Origin: Phoronis australis
Taxonomy: Eukaryota; Phoronida; Phoronidae
DNA length: 64,000 bases
Direction of reading: 5' to 3'
Assembly: GCA_002633005.1 (NCBI GenBank)
Contig: NMRA01000066.1
Coordinates: 651,199-715,198, forward strand
In this document: positions 1 to 13,000 of the stretch, one piece after another
Position numbering within the stretch: position 1 is the first letter of the stretch
Layout of the letters: each line of letters begins with the position of its first letter
Program-made: the position numbers and the translations under genes
Notes under the pieces: model-generated
The model's database searches: none
Told to the model about the DNA's origin: nothing
The model's input: the letters and a program-made list of their open reading frames with translations, nothing else

Positions 1-249
1 GGCAATTAAGACAATGACGATAATTGGCAATTTATAGAAACAAAATACAAAACAACTGATGCTCTGTTATATCTCTTGTTAAGCTAATATCTCTAAGACC
101 TCTATCCCATCCAACAATGCGTTTTTGACAGTAAAACCAATAGTGTCCCTTCAACAAGACATTGCATAAGTCAAAAACATGCTTTATTTCCTCCAGGTAC
201 TGTAATTTTGATTATTAAAATACAGATAGCTGTGAAGTAAGTATTACAT

Positions 250-850
250 ATTATGACGATTAAACCGTGACGCATCTTACGACCTACGAGAAATCTAGCA
301 AGATGTTGAGCGAACCACTTCCTGATACTTGCCTTGGACGTGATCTTACTGACTTTCACTGTTCTTTTTGTGAATGCACACCAGGGATGCGATTCGTGCG
401 AGAAAACGACATCACGCAAGTCTTCGCGAGATATCCCCATGTGCTACAGACGATCGCAAGGAAATGGTTACAAAAATTAAATCGCTAGTTGTTTGTATTT
501 ACTTTGAGGTTATGCGAGCGGAAAGTGCCAACTGAAAAAGACGCAAAGCAGCCGCTGTTGCAATGTACCATAATGGTCTATGATTGAAATTTACATTCAA
601 TGGGCAATCATGATCTAGAAATTAGTGACCATTTAAGAATGTCAGATTGCGCAAATTTCTATGTGACAATCTTGATAACTAAAATGTGTTCGACTCCTTC
701 CTTTTTATTTTATAGAAAACAAGAAGGGTATCAGCAGTAAAATGTTAAAGACAAAAATTGACGGTGTTATTTTTTGTGTAAATCTCAAAACGCAAAATTT
801 GAGCCACTCAAAATCTAGAAAAAAACGTTTTCCTGTGCCAACGCTAAGTG
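250..850. repeat. Dispersed duplicate of the 37,965-38,490 segment
   Basis: This stretch aligns over most of its length with 37,965-38,490. Both contain the same run from a CGTGACRCATCTTACGACC start through a TTTTTGTGAATGCA segment, a GCGAGAAAACGACATCACGC segment and a GACAAAAATTGACGG end. The end of the match recurs again near 54,060. ORFs in both copies are short and interrupted, so I read it as an old non-coding or dead repeat. The first 249 bases of the window hold nothing recognised. Confidence 0.75.
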
Positions 851-3620
851 AACCCGGAAATATATTAAAAGCATTTCGCAGCTAAGTTAGTCTGTTTACA
901 AAAGAAATTGTATTAAATTGAGATAGATTTTCAGCAATCCATGTTTTGACTTCACATTTTACTAGAGATGTCTCTGTTTAGGTGTCTGGATCCGAAAATC
1001 CCAACTCGTGGTCCGCCCTTGCTTTGCAGATTTGCAGTGAGCAAAGACCGAAATAAAAATATCGAAAATTAAAAAAAAAAACAATAATAAATTACAGTTG
1101 TATTGAATATCCTTAGTTTGTCGTGTTTTACTTTGTCGATTCAATGTTGTGTATGAAATGATCCCTTCGTCTTTGTAGTACAGAGTTGGCACCTATCACA
1201 ATCATGTCACATTTGCAAAATGGAACAAAACTCGGAACATAACTGCCACGGAATCTTCTCTTACGTATTAGTAATTCTTCATGTACTTTTTGCTAGTTGC
1301 AGTTGTTTGAACATTTATCAATAGACCTAATAACTTTGTCACCAATTTTTGTTCACAGGCCCACATCACTTGCGTCGACTTCCCACTGAATACAAAGGAG
1401 ACTGATATATACGCCCTCTTTAATAATTACGTAGTTCACTTGCCTCGTTTGCAAGTCTCTGTAGGTGGTAAGTACTCATTTTTTATGTTAGAGCGAAGAC
1501 GTTTGTTACAAACAATGGACATGGCGCCACTTGTTTTCTATGTTGTAAAGTATTTGAAATACTTTACAGTCCAACTTCCATAATCTTTACATTTTCGTGA
1601 AAAAATTTCAATCGAAAAGTTCACACTAGAAGATATACGTAACATCCACCAGCATCGCTCTTTGCTACCATGCATGCAGTTAGTACAACCAATGGGATCA
1701 TCTATAGTGCGGCCACCATAGGGAATACATATTTAATCTCCTACCCATTACGTCATTCCTGTTATATACGGGAACGGTGTCACTGGAAGATTTAAATTGT
1801 ATTTCAAGTGCTTCATGTATCAATCCCACAAGTAGGTCTCTATGCTATTCATGTCTCGTGCAAAAGGTCACTGGATCCATATCCTTTACGTAAAATCCTT
1901 CTCTAAGTTTATTTGCTGGTTTGCAACACTATGTATGCTGTTCAATGTAGTTGTGTAATACAATTTCTGACAAATCAATTGTTTTGTACGTACAGGCTGG
2001 TCGCATTCTTATAAACGATTAGATGTTACGTTATCTTTTATAGCCTTTCTGTGTTCCGTCAAACACTGTGTTACAAACTTTGGTTTTGCAGTAAACTGGA
2101 ATGGAATTTTCGTTGTCAACAGCAACTCTACGTATGCCAACACGACCGCTCCAGTAGTGAAGTGGGATGAGCTTTGAAAGATCACTGTGCTCGTACGTCT
2201 CGTGTTGAAGCTTCGCCCCTTCGCATTTTTGAACACTTACACAAAGTAAACCACACCGTTTTGAAGAACACCAGGCGGCGCTCGATAATCTGCTACCGTG
2301 CCCATGTTGAGTGTAGGCTTCAATCAAGGACACAAAGATAGTTTAGAAAAAAGTTGCTCTTTACAATTTATTATTATATTGAAACAATTTCCCGAGACGC
2401 ATGTGTAACGACACGTATAAGGCTACCATTGTAACAATACATAGATAGACGTTCAAGGTTTTTTAACTATGGTGCACTTGTTCAACTCTACCATTGTGCT
2501 ATTTCCTAATACATGTACGATGATTGTGTTATCGTCAAAATATAAGGAAACTTCTCATAGGCACGTTTTCGTCTTATTTTGTAACCGTGCTTGTGTCATT
2601 GCTGTTCTCCGGTATATTAGAAAATACACTCTGAGGAAAGTAAACGTTACTGGGGGAATGAGGTGTAGACATTATGAACGTTAACTTTGCCTTTCGTCAA
2701 CACGGTCGACACAAACAAATGTCACAACATTCGGTCGCTAACATTTCCCACCACTTTTCTGGGTAGTCACAACGTTCAAAACTGTCCGCAGTGGCAACCT
2801 TAGAGCTGCTAATTAGTGCGAAGGACAAGTGCGTCCCGCCTCCTACGCTCATACTAACAAGCTGTATGGTGCGAACGCATGTGTATCTTTAACTCCAAAG
2901 GTACACCACTTGCGGTGCCTCTACGCACTACGCATATAAAGTAACTTCTAGTTCCTTATAGAAGAAATTGTCAAACAACGATAATTTCTGCCAATTTCGT
3001 CCATACCAAAGGTCAGTTTTTAGGAAATGGAAACGGAATTTTCAAAGAAGCAACAAACTCAATCTCGACGGTTTAAGAGCGTCAGATTTCGTTAGGGATG
3101 ACGTATCGAATCTCCGGTTGCTCATACCTGTAGGTGTCGTGTGCGTCTGTTCCATTGCCAGTTTTTCAAGATGGGGAAATCAGGAATGTATCAAGAGCAG
3201 CAGCAGATCTCTTAACAACGAAAGAAATGTTTCACTAAAACTTCACGCATTAATTTGCAGTTATTCGCTCCTCCAAGGTCCTTTCTTCAGCCCAAACCTT
3301 TTTACTACTGTAACGTGTCACAGCTCGGAAGACCGTCGTGTGTTCTGGCGTTCGTTCAACAGTTTGGTGGATTTTCCTGCTGCCGTTATCTTGTTCAGCA
3401 CTTCTTCCAAATCCGGCCTGAGCGCGTACGCCTTGAATAAAATTGACAAAGCTGATTGCATTCCCATTCGTAGTAATCACAGACCGCTATGGAAGACCCC
3501 TAGGCTTAGCCAACGTTAACATGGTCTTATCACAACGTTTTAAGGATTCTGGACACTGTCGCATTTTCGTGAATGATAATGTTTCATTTTTGACACAAAC
3601 AACGTTGTATTTCCTATCAC
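851..3620. other. No gene recognised
   Basis: AT-rich sequence with short ORFs only. The longest, on the plus strand at about 2,968-3,519, starts at TTG, resembles no family I know, and overlaps a competing minus-strand ORF at 3,250-3,480. No convincing exon with splice sites was found on either strand. It lies downstream of the minus-strand gene that ends at 3,924. Confidence 0.5.
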
Positions 3621-3625
3621 GTGCA

Positions 3626-3700
3626 GAGGCGGATCTACAGGGGGGGCTCATTGGGTTCAAGCCCCCCCCTCGGGACAGAATCAAAAATAAAAATTAAAAT
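3626..3700. mobile_element. End of a GGCGGATC / poly-G transposable element
   Basis: The motif AGAGGCGGATCTACAGGGGG is followed by a C-rich run that can pair with the G run. The same kind of terminus bounds the 919-bp insertion at 45,627-46,545, which starts TAGGCGGATTTAAGGGG. The far end was not located. It lies just past the stop codon of the JmjC/TPR gene, possibly in its 3' untranslated region. Confidence 0.5.
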
Positions 3701-3923
3701 AAATTTCGCCAGAAAAAATGAAATCAGCTGCTAAAAACCACAAAAAATGTTACCCGAGAGGAGGGAAACCCCCTCCCAACCTTCCTTTCGCTCGGTGCTA
3801 CGCGCCTCGGACAAAACCGCAGCTACTTTTACACCTAATTTTTCTTCTCGACTTTTGCAATATCTTACACGATATTTGAAAAATATTCACTTTTTCTTTT
3901 AAAATACTGCAATAGAGGTAGTT

Positions 3924-4070
3924 TTACACTACCTCCAAAAACTGGTCCAGAGCAGCAGGCACGTTATCCTGCCGCGTAAGAAATTCTCCATATTCCAGGT
4001 ACACTGCGGAACCAGGTTTTTGCTTCAAAGCTCTTTTGAAAATCTTTGAAGCCTCTTTAACACGACCTTG
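3924..4070 (-). CDS. JmjC/TPR gene exon 8: last TPR and stop
   Basis: 147 nt including the TAA stop, acceptor TGTGTTTTCAG|CAAGGT, phase 0. It encodes QGRVKEASKIFKRALKQKPG, a clear TPR, then SAVYLEYGEFLTRQDNV and a final helix ending FLEVV. Confidence 0.78.
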   Translation of the reverse strand, partial: QGRVKEASKIFKRALKQKPGSAVYLEYGEFLTRQDNVPAALDQFLEVV

Positions 4071-7000
4071 CTGAAAACACAAACAACAAAATCAAACTTA
4101 CAACAAGGTCATTTTGTACCTTTGATTAACATTTTGTAAAAAATTACAAAATATTTATAAAGAAAGTTTTGTAAAATGTTCCAGTTACAAATAGTAGCAT
4201 GACAACAAACTCTTAATCACACCACAATGGCGTGTCTCCACGTGACCAGAGTTCAGTGTAAAGTTCAATAAAAGTCTCGCTGCGAGAAAATACGATATCT
4301 CTTGCTTTTGGAGCGAGATATTTGCGTTACTAAACACCTTACAGTTGAGCAATGTGAGATTTTTTTTGAACTGAGGATTTTTGAAATAAGCATTGCGAAA
4401 ATATTAGAGAGTGGTAATGTTTATACACACGAACATTTGAACAGAAATTACCCTCTCCTTTGTCTTTGCTAGAGTAGTGCACGCTCTTGTGTTGTAAGGA
4501 TCCATGAGCAAAATTTGGCTTAGTATGTTAATTGCACCTGTGGAGTTCCCAGTCACGTACTCGTATTCAGCTAACATATTCATGACTTCTGTGTTTCCTA
4601 AAACAATGCAGTGGGCAGTTGTAAAACATACTCCTGTGGTAGTACGATAACCGGATCAAGTAACCTTGCAAAGTCTCTTGGCAGTAAATTTGAGACATTT
4701 TTTTGATGTGCTGAGTTGATGCATGCCAATGGGTAGGCATATTTCTGAATTCAACATGGCCGACAGAATGGCCACATTTGATCATAACTTTCTATCTCAA
4801 TACAGTAGGAAAGGGCCTGATAAAAATTCTTGTATTTTCAATGTCAAGTCGTCTAATGCTGTAGTTATTTTATCAACTGGAAATATAAAGAACGCTAAAA
4901 AATTCAAACTTAGATCAATACCACAAAATGTGCGTCTATTGATAAGCGTATGTGTTGTATGAATGTGTGTGAGCGCGTGTGTGTGTAAGGATACTTGTAC
5001 ATGTTTCCACAGCTCTGAAAGATTAAACGATCCTAGTGGGTCCAGCGTTTAATTACAACGGAAACACGAACACGCGGGGGGCTCTCACGAGCACCCTAAT
5101 TTGGCGAATTGGGCAAAAAGGTCCGCCTCAGCGAAACAAAAAGTCCAAGTAAACGAGACAAAAGTCCACAAAATTCACGGGAAGTCGGCGCGGATGCAAG
5201 GTACGTCGGCCTGAACCTAGTGTCCCCGTTTTGTTTAGTCCTCGTGGATTTCTTTCAGTAAAAGGACCGCTTACCGAAAAATTTGAGCCCCCTACATTTT
5301 AGGCTGGATGCGTGCAAGTTTTACTCAAGAGTCGAGAGCTTCATTCGTGAGAGGACTAGCTCGTTGGGGAATAAATGCATCCGGTCCTCTGTGAGCTCAG
5401 TAATGCCCGGTGCTTCGTTTTAAGCAGAAATTCCATGTGTCATTTTCCTCTACATGCACATGTAAGTAACCGTTGACAACCAACATATGTTCGAAGGTGA
5501 AGACATTCAGGTAACCTTGTTGACTGAGTTTTTGCATTGCATCCATAGATGACAACTTAATCTTTACGACACGTGGGTGGGCAAGAGGGTTGATTGACCA
5601 TTGGAAACTTGTCAAGCTATTAGTTGAATAGGATCGCAACATCGATTAAAGCACAGATAGACACCAGTTTCAGGCAAGCACTGTGACTGCCGTCCTTTGG
5701 AGACTGGCGAATGCGTCACTGGTTCCACGTCTTTGCTGCCAGTTCAGTGTTCATAGTATTGCTGATACGACGACTACGCCAGTTGTGGGTCAGACGGTTA
5801 GGCGTTTCGACACTTCCTACAGTAAAAGATTTTTTAGCTGCGAATTTCCACTCGCTATTTCCATTCTTCCTTCGAAGTGTGTAATTGACGAGGTATGTGG
5901 TTACGTCACACATCAAGATGTGCTGGCTCACCGTAAGAATGGCAATTGTCCGAACATAAGCCGCAGACAGATTTTATACCAAAAAACAAGCAAGTGCAGT
6001 TGCCTGTTTTTCCGAAGTGAAGTGCAAATCCACGAAGACGTGGCGCGTAAAATATTCTCAGTTGATCAGCACCAATCTCAAGTGCTTTGATTTAGTTTAG
6101 TGATGTTCGTAACTAACATAAATTATTATTATACTTTTAAAAATTCCCTATGTTACTGTTGAACCAGGGAAAGTAACTCTTATGGTAATTAGCTCTATAT
6201 GTTGGCCGTAGCAGTGCAGTCCAGCATGTGATACCGTTGGATTTGGGGGCTGAAACTGATTTTTACTGCTTTTGGATGATTGCGTAAACTATTGGAAATA
6301 ATGGGGTTAAAGGTTTCTGGCCAGAGCACCTTTTTGGGAGCTCGTCCGCATTCAACCCATAACATCAAATTCCTAGTTTGCAACGTTATGGCAAATCTGT
6401 AAAAACGTTGCAATTTCAGTTCCATCGTTATCCATAGAAATGTGGCCCTGTGAAATGCTGATGTCACGTGACGCATAGACAACAGTTTCCAATGCAATAA
6501 ACTAAGAATGCTTCCGTTGATGGTGTGCGGTTATTGCATACGACAATGATATGAACAAATGCTGAATCACATACCTGGTAGTCTTACTAATAACTGTCGT
6601 GTCTGTCGCAGTGTCTTCTTGAAACCAACTTTAACCTCTTGAAGGAAAGGAGGATGTATGTTAGACTTATGTTCCAGGAATCATAGAACACCGTCATGAT
6701 ATTGTCAAAATATAAGTACATAAACAAAAATTATTTAAAACCAAAGGCATAATGACGGCAGGACGTAAGATTATGAGCATATTTTAGATGCCGCTTGTGC
6801 GTAGATTGCCAATTTTCAATGTGTGAATCTCAAGATGTAAAATGTAGATAGGTAGGTAATCGTTTACAGATCTCCTTTTTGTTCAGGTACCTTAGGTAAT
6901 CATGCATTTGTTAACTCAGAACAGAGGATTTCATTACGTTTTCCTAACACCGATTAATTTTTGTGCCAGGAACACTTGGTAAAGTGCTTCAAAATTAATG

Positions 7001-10000
7001 TGATATTTTCAGCGAGAAATTTCAAAATGGCGCGAAATCGAACCTATTGCTTCATAGTTCTGGTCAAACTTATAACTTCAAAAATCTACAATAATCCCAT
7101 TTTTGGTTGAAAAACCATAATGTCACGTTAACTTTTGACTTAAGAATACATTAAGCACGACTGGACGGCATTAATTAACATTTAATCAAATCACCTTTAT
7201 CCAGAACACTGAACGTGTCATCTTGTCGATCTATCGATTCTACAGTGACGTCAATGTTTTGTGCCGAATCCACAGTCGCATAGTAAAAGTTTTCAGGCTG
7301 AAATTTTATATTTGTGTAAGATCAAACCGACATGAACTCTGAAAAAAAGTTACATCTAGCAGTAGCTCTATGAGGGCAGTCGTTGGTGATTAAATCGTAG
7401 GGGTTTAGAAGAGTTGGCATTGGGTAATATAACCCTCGTTAAAGCTGCCCTCTGACAAAGCGCCACCTATACTGAAAAGTGGCCCTGTGGAACCTGATGG
7501 ACGACACATGGAATTCCGTTCCTGGGCATCAATGCGCATGCCTTAATCGAAAGTATACTGATCACATTGCCACCACTTACTCACGCCTTTATGTACTGTA
7601 CTTGTTTTGGGCTTGATTTTGTTCAATTCGATCACTGCCCGTTTTAGTACATTGCAACTATTCAAGTCAAATGTGGTCTCCATACTACGTGACAGTAAAC
7701 TGAAAGGGGTTTCCCAGATTTCAACCAGTGGGAATGACTGAATGTTATGACGTCGGTTTCATTATTTTAACCAATGAGAAGCCATGTTAAACAACAATCT
7801 ACAGTGCTACCTTTCATAGCACTGTGAAAGAGTGTTGACGTTAAGCATTCGTTCTCATGAAGCTTCTTCCGGTCTTCCATGTTGCAGCGACCTCACGTGA
7901 CCAGGTTTTCACCTTACTTTACTGGGCTTTCGCTGAGAGAAGCTCACAGCAATTTACGTAATGAAGTTCGTAAATTATACATATTGTACTGACATTTTCA
8001 TCCTTTATGTAAATTTTACGAACACGGATGTTAATTGCAAGATTGGAGATTCGCCAGGCCACAGAAAAAGTTGAATACTCGCGTTGAACTCGAATTATTG
8101 CTAAAACGATAACGCTTGAGCAGTTTAACACAGGGTTAAAGACTACAGAAACTGCAAAAGACTTACTATGTACACGATATCGCCAGGAAATTGAATGCAC
8201 TCCAGCGGCCTTTGTTTCTTTGTCAGTTTCGGGTACACTGAGCTCAACCAGGTTACGGGACTAAACGCACGAGACACGCCTATATAATCAACATTGTTTA
8301 TTTACTGATTCCCATAAACATTCAAATGTTGTGCTATGATCTGTGTGGTACAAGACTGCCATTCAATGAGGTACACTGAGAACACACGGGTTAAGTTACT
8401 ATTGGCTCACATGCTAAATAAATTTCAGGTCTTATACCTTTGCTCGAGTTTTTGAGCTGATTGTTGGTTGCATTTCGTGTTGCAGCTAAGTATAACGACG
8501 TCTGTTTTTACGAGTCAATTAAGACTTAAAAGATTGAATATTTTTCTTACTATCCCACTTCACAATTGCTGAAAAAGGTTTAGTGAAATAATCATAAGCG
8601 CATCATAATCCTGAGATATTTTATAGAAATTATCTCACAAACTAGTAGTTAGTGTGTGTGTATTTTCAGACTTCGCACTTTTGATCAGGGAAGATTTTGA
8701 TTATTCTATGGAAGTAGCCGTGTAAAGCGAAGGCCAAATTACTGACTCAAGTATTAAATGACTTTTCATGAAACAGATACAAGGCCATGGAACCTGATTA
8801 TTCTTAATAAAATCACCGTTGTCTAGTATACATGTGAATGTAAGTCGATAAAAGGTTTTGCGAATACTTACCACCAGGGGGTGTTGTTTCCTTGGGATAC
8901 ACAAACCATCGTCGTTGTCCGGATATAAGACCATTCCATAATTCTGAACCCCGCTTAAAGCTGAGGTAATTTGTGGCGGCACTGACGGAAATGTATGTCG
9001 CAAAGTCACCCTGACGATGATAAGTCCTTAGAGTTAGTGCAGAACATTAAAATGAAGGCCGATCACTTACTGATGGTACATGGGTCAAAGGGGAATGATA
9101 ACAACTATAACAAAGATTTTTTTTGTTGACAATTAAAAACATTGTGAGTTTTTCAAAAGGTACAGGATTTTACCTTCTGAATTTGAGTTACTGCTTGTTG
9201 GCGAGAACCGATTATGGTCACTCAAAATAAAAACAACAATTTAGGCTCGCATGTTTTCGAACGAGATGCACTGTAATGGCTCGATCGGGAAAATTTTGTA
9301 GAAAGAAGCGTGTTAATGTTTTTAATTCGCGGCTACATTTCGTTCCGTTCCAGCATTAGCATGTACCCCCTCTATTGTTCAGAATGTGAACAGAGATTTT
9401 ACCCGGTGCTCATTATTTTCTTCAACAATGATTTTCTAGCTTGCACTGTGACGTTCGCTTCTTGAGAGACCAGGCTAAAGTTGAACAGCTATCTCGAAGC
9501 GAGAAAAACCTAGCCACGTGCTCTCATTGAAAATACACAGCAACATCTGGTTGAATATCTCGACATCTTGTTCTTCACTGATATCTGGGTTCAGGATCTA
9601 ATCTTTTTACTCAAAGATGCATTTGTCATTTAGCGTTCTCCTTCAACACTAGCTTTAAGACAATCATATACATGTATTAGTCTGTACTTGAGTATATTTT
9701 GAATTACAAACCATGTGTACTGGTCCCAGCTAGATTCGAGCCACAAATTCGACCTTTCGAGTAAAAACACAAATTTCAGAGTTCAAACTCCAACTTACAA
9801 GTAAATGAGAAATCTTCGAATGCATTTTTTCTTCAAGGCTATGATAATTGATTAACGCAAAAAAATTAGAAAATCCGTCTACCGGTTGTGTAGAAAATAA
9901 AAACCCGCAATGTCGTAAACGTGAACGGGGATAAAAGCATTATAAGCAAAACGTTGAAGCTTCATCATTCTTCGGCTAAGCTACTCGACTTATTTCACGA

Positions 10001-13000
10001 AACATACCGAATTTTATAGTAAACCGAGAGACCTCTTACTGAAGAATCCATCTCCATCATTTCCGTTAACAATCGGATATTTGACATTTTAGCCTCCTGT
10101 AGTAAGACATCGAGCTTATCCAGGAGACATTGCATTTCACTCACTCGTGTGATTTTGCGTGTTCTTCCGTAATCTCGCTATCTCTACAAAACGCACCATG
10201 TTCAGACAAAACAGCTCCTAGAAACAAAAGTTCATTTGTGCGTACGGTTAGTGCGCCTTCACGATTCTTATGGTTTATTAAAGCAGCAAACTGATACAAT
10301 GCGCCTCTACTCACCAGGTGGCGAGACCGGCTCGACCTTGGGTCGACTAACCGAGAATTGCGACAGCCCGTCATCCAATAATAACGTTCAGCAAATAGAC
10401 AATTAATGGGTATTGCAATCAGAGGAAATAAAGTCCTGTTATCAAAAGCAGAAATGGGCACTAAGTATTGCTGTTGTTTCCTGATATTACAAGATAAAAA
10501 CTATTATAATAATAATCAGGAGCCGAGATATTGTATAAGTCGAAATCGAACTCGAAAACATTTTAACATTTTCCGATCTGCTTTGCTATAAACTCAAGAT
10601 ACGTGTCTGCCTTTGTATGCTAGAGTATATTGTGATTTACGTGGGTGACATTTGATGACAAATATCCATTGTTAATTGCAATGATGGGCATGGTTTCTTC
10701 CGTAAGAGGTCTCTCGATTTACTGCAAAAATCGGTAGGTTTCGCGAAATAAGTTGAGTAACTTAGCCGAACAATACTGACGCCTCAACGTTCTGCTTATA
10801 ATGCGTTTATCTCCGTTCACGGTTACGACATAGCGGATTTTTATTTTCTTTGCAACCGTAGACGGATTTTCACAATTTCTGCGTTAATCCATTATCTTCG
10901 TCATGAAGAAAAAAATGCTTTCGTGGATTTCTCATTTAATTTTTTGACTTATCAATCAACCGTTAAACAAGGAGCATTGTCGCCATTCCTGTTTTCAAAG
11001 TAAAGTTACTGAGACTTTTTATATATTTATTTAAACAAAGTACAGTGTATTTCACAGTACTAAAAGCAGAACACACAAACACGTACACATACATACATCA
11101 CAAACACACCCGGCATCAGAATATTATCAAAGACGAAAATATACAAATAGATGAAACACTTGAGTACCCAGAAGCTATTTCATAACGCNAAAATGCTTTC
11201 GTGGATTTCTCATTTAATTTTTTGACTTATCAATCAACCGTTAAACAAGGAGCATTGTCGCCATTCCTGTTTTCAAAGTAAAGTTACTGAGACTTTTTAT
11301 ATATTTATTTAAACAAAGTATTTCACAGTACTAAAAGCAGAACACACAAACACGTACACATACATACATCACAAACACACCCGGCATCAGAATATTATCA
11401 AAGACGAAAATATACAAATATATGAAACACTTGAGTACCCAGAAGCTATTTCATAACGCATGTAATAGTGGAAAAACTAGTTCCACGCAATTTGAAACCC
11501 TTTGATGACTTTTTGTGTCTTCTGGTGGTCTACTGATAAATTGTCTTTATTGGCATTTCTGTCGGTCACGCATCCATCCACTGTCAAAGTTTCAAGTTTG
11601 ATTGTTAGTTCATACTATGTCTAGATGCTGTAAACATAATTATGTGAAACGTTATCAAGGAGTTTATAGGTCCGTAAACACGCAGTATATGGTTAATTCG
11701 AGCGGATATTTTTCCGGTATATCGTTGATCGGCGTTGCTGGCCTCTCAATTGCACTGGAAACAATCAAACGGCTTTCTTACACCGCGCATGATTGTGTGG
11801 CTAAGATAGCGAACTATCCTTGTGTTAACATGTTTCCGCCACTTAGTTGGCAGGAATGCATTAGCTTGATTGACGTTTCGGAACTGTTGCATTGCCGAGC
11901 AATGTTCGAAACATTGGGGAATGCATCAGAGGTGATGGTGCTTCGGGGTGACCGATATCCAACAATTATTTGTGTGGTCTAAAATTGCGTCTCACTCTAT
12001 CCGCGAAAGGTTTTTGCAGAATAAGTAGAATACCTGTTTATGTAAACACAGTACTAGCATATTTTACCGATGAACAGAATGTATATGTTAATTCAAATAT
12101 GAAAGTTTATTTGACATGTGGAACAATAATTGCTTGTACGACGACCTACCTGTAACTTGAGAAGGTGTTTAATATCAACATGATCGATGAGTTTTTGATT
12201 TGACACGAAATCATCGGGTAAGACGAATCTGAAAACAACATAAACATCATTTATATTCGAGGTCATATCCCAAAATCAATTTTTTTGGATTGTACGGATT
12301 GTCTTGCGTGATCACGACCCCTGCCGTCTGATTTTGCTACTTTTGCAAGAACGCATCACCCGGAATTAAGGCATGTGAGAAAGCATGGACACAATTTCTT
12401 GGTAATTGGCTCATTAGGGCATTCACGCAAACAAAATAACCGTGTTCTTTCATGAAAGTGCAACACGGGCCTTCACGTTAACAACGCTTGTTTCTCACGG
12501 ATACAATTTTTTTCTCACTAACTGTAGTGTTGTTCTTGTCTCATACAGCGAGCAAACGTCTTTCCTCGTAGTTGTAGCGCAGACAAAACTGATACATTGT
12601 ACCCACACCTGTGCTCATGTGTCCTAACGGAAACTGAAAACATTTGATTCCTGGAGAAAGACATGTGTTCATAAAGCGAAAATGCGGTGCCTGAGAAAAT
12701 AATAAAATCTTCAAGAAAAAGAAAAACGTCAGTCAGAGCGGGGACATTTTCTAGCGTAAAACGAAGCTATAATTTGTATTGTTTCACGTGTCTTGTGCGT
12801 CTAGACATGGACAATCGATTTCAAAATGAGTTTTGGTATAGTCCCTAATCCACTGCACTAGTTTACATTCGGTCGTGACAAATCCTTCTCGCATAGGCTA
12901 ACAACTTACATCTGAGTCGCATGCTGGCTGAAACGCTAGCGTTTTCGCTGGCACCTTCGTTAGGAGAAAAAACACCAGTAACAAGGTCTACGCTCGCAAA

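Noticed and set aside
2968-3519. 183-codon ORF
   Set aside because: No ATG start, no recognisable domain, and an overlapping ORF of similar quality on the other strand.
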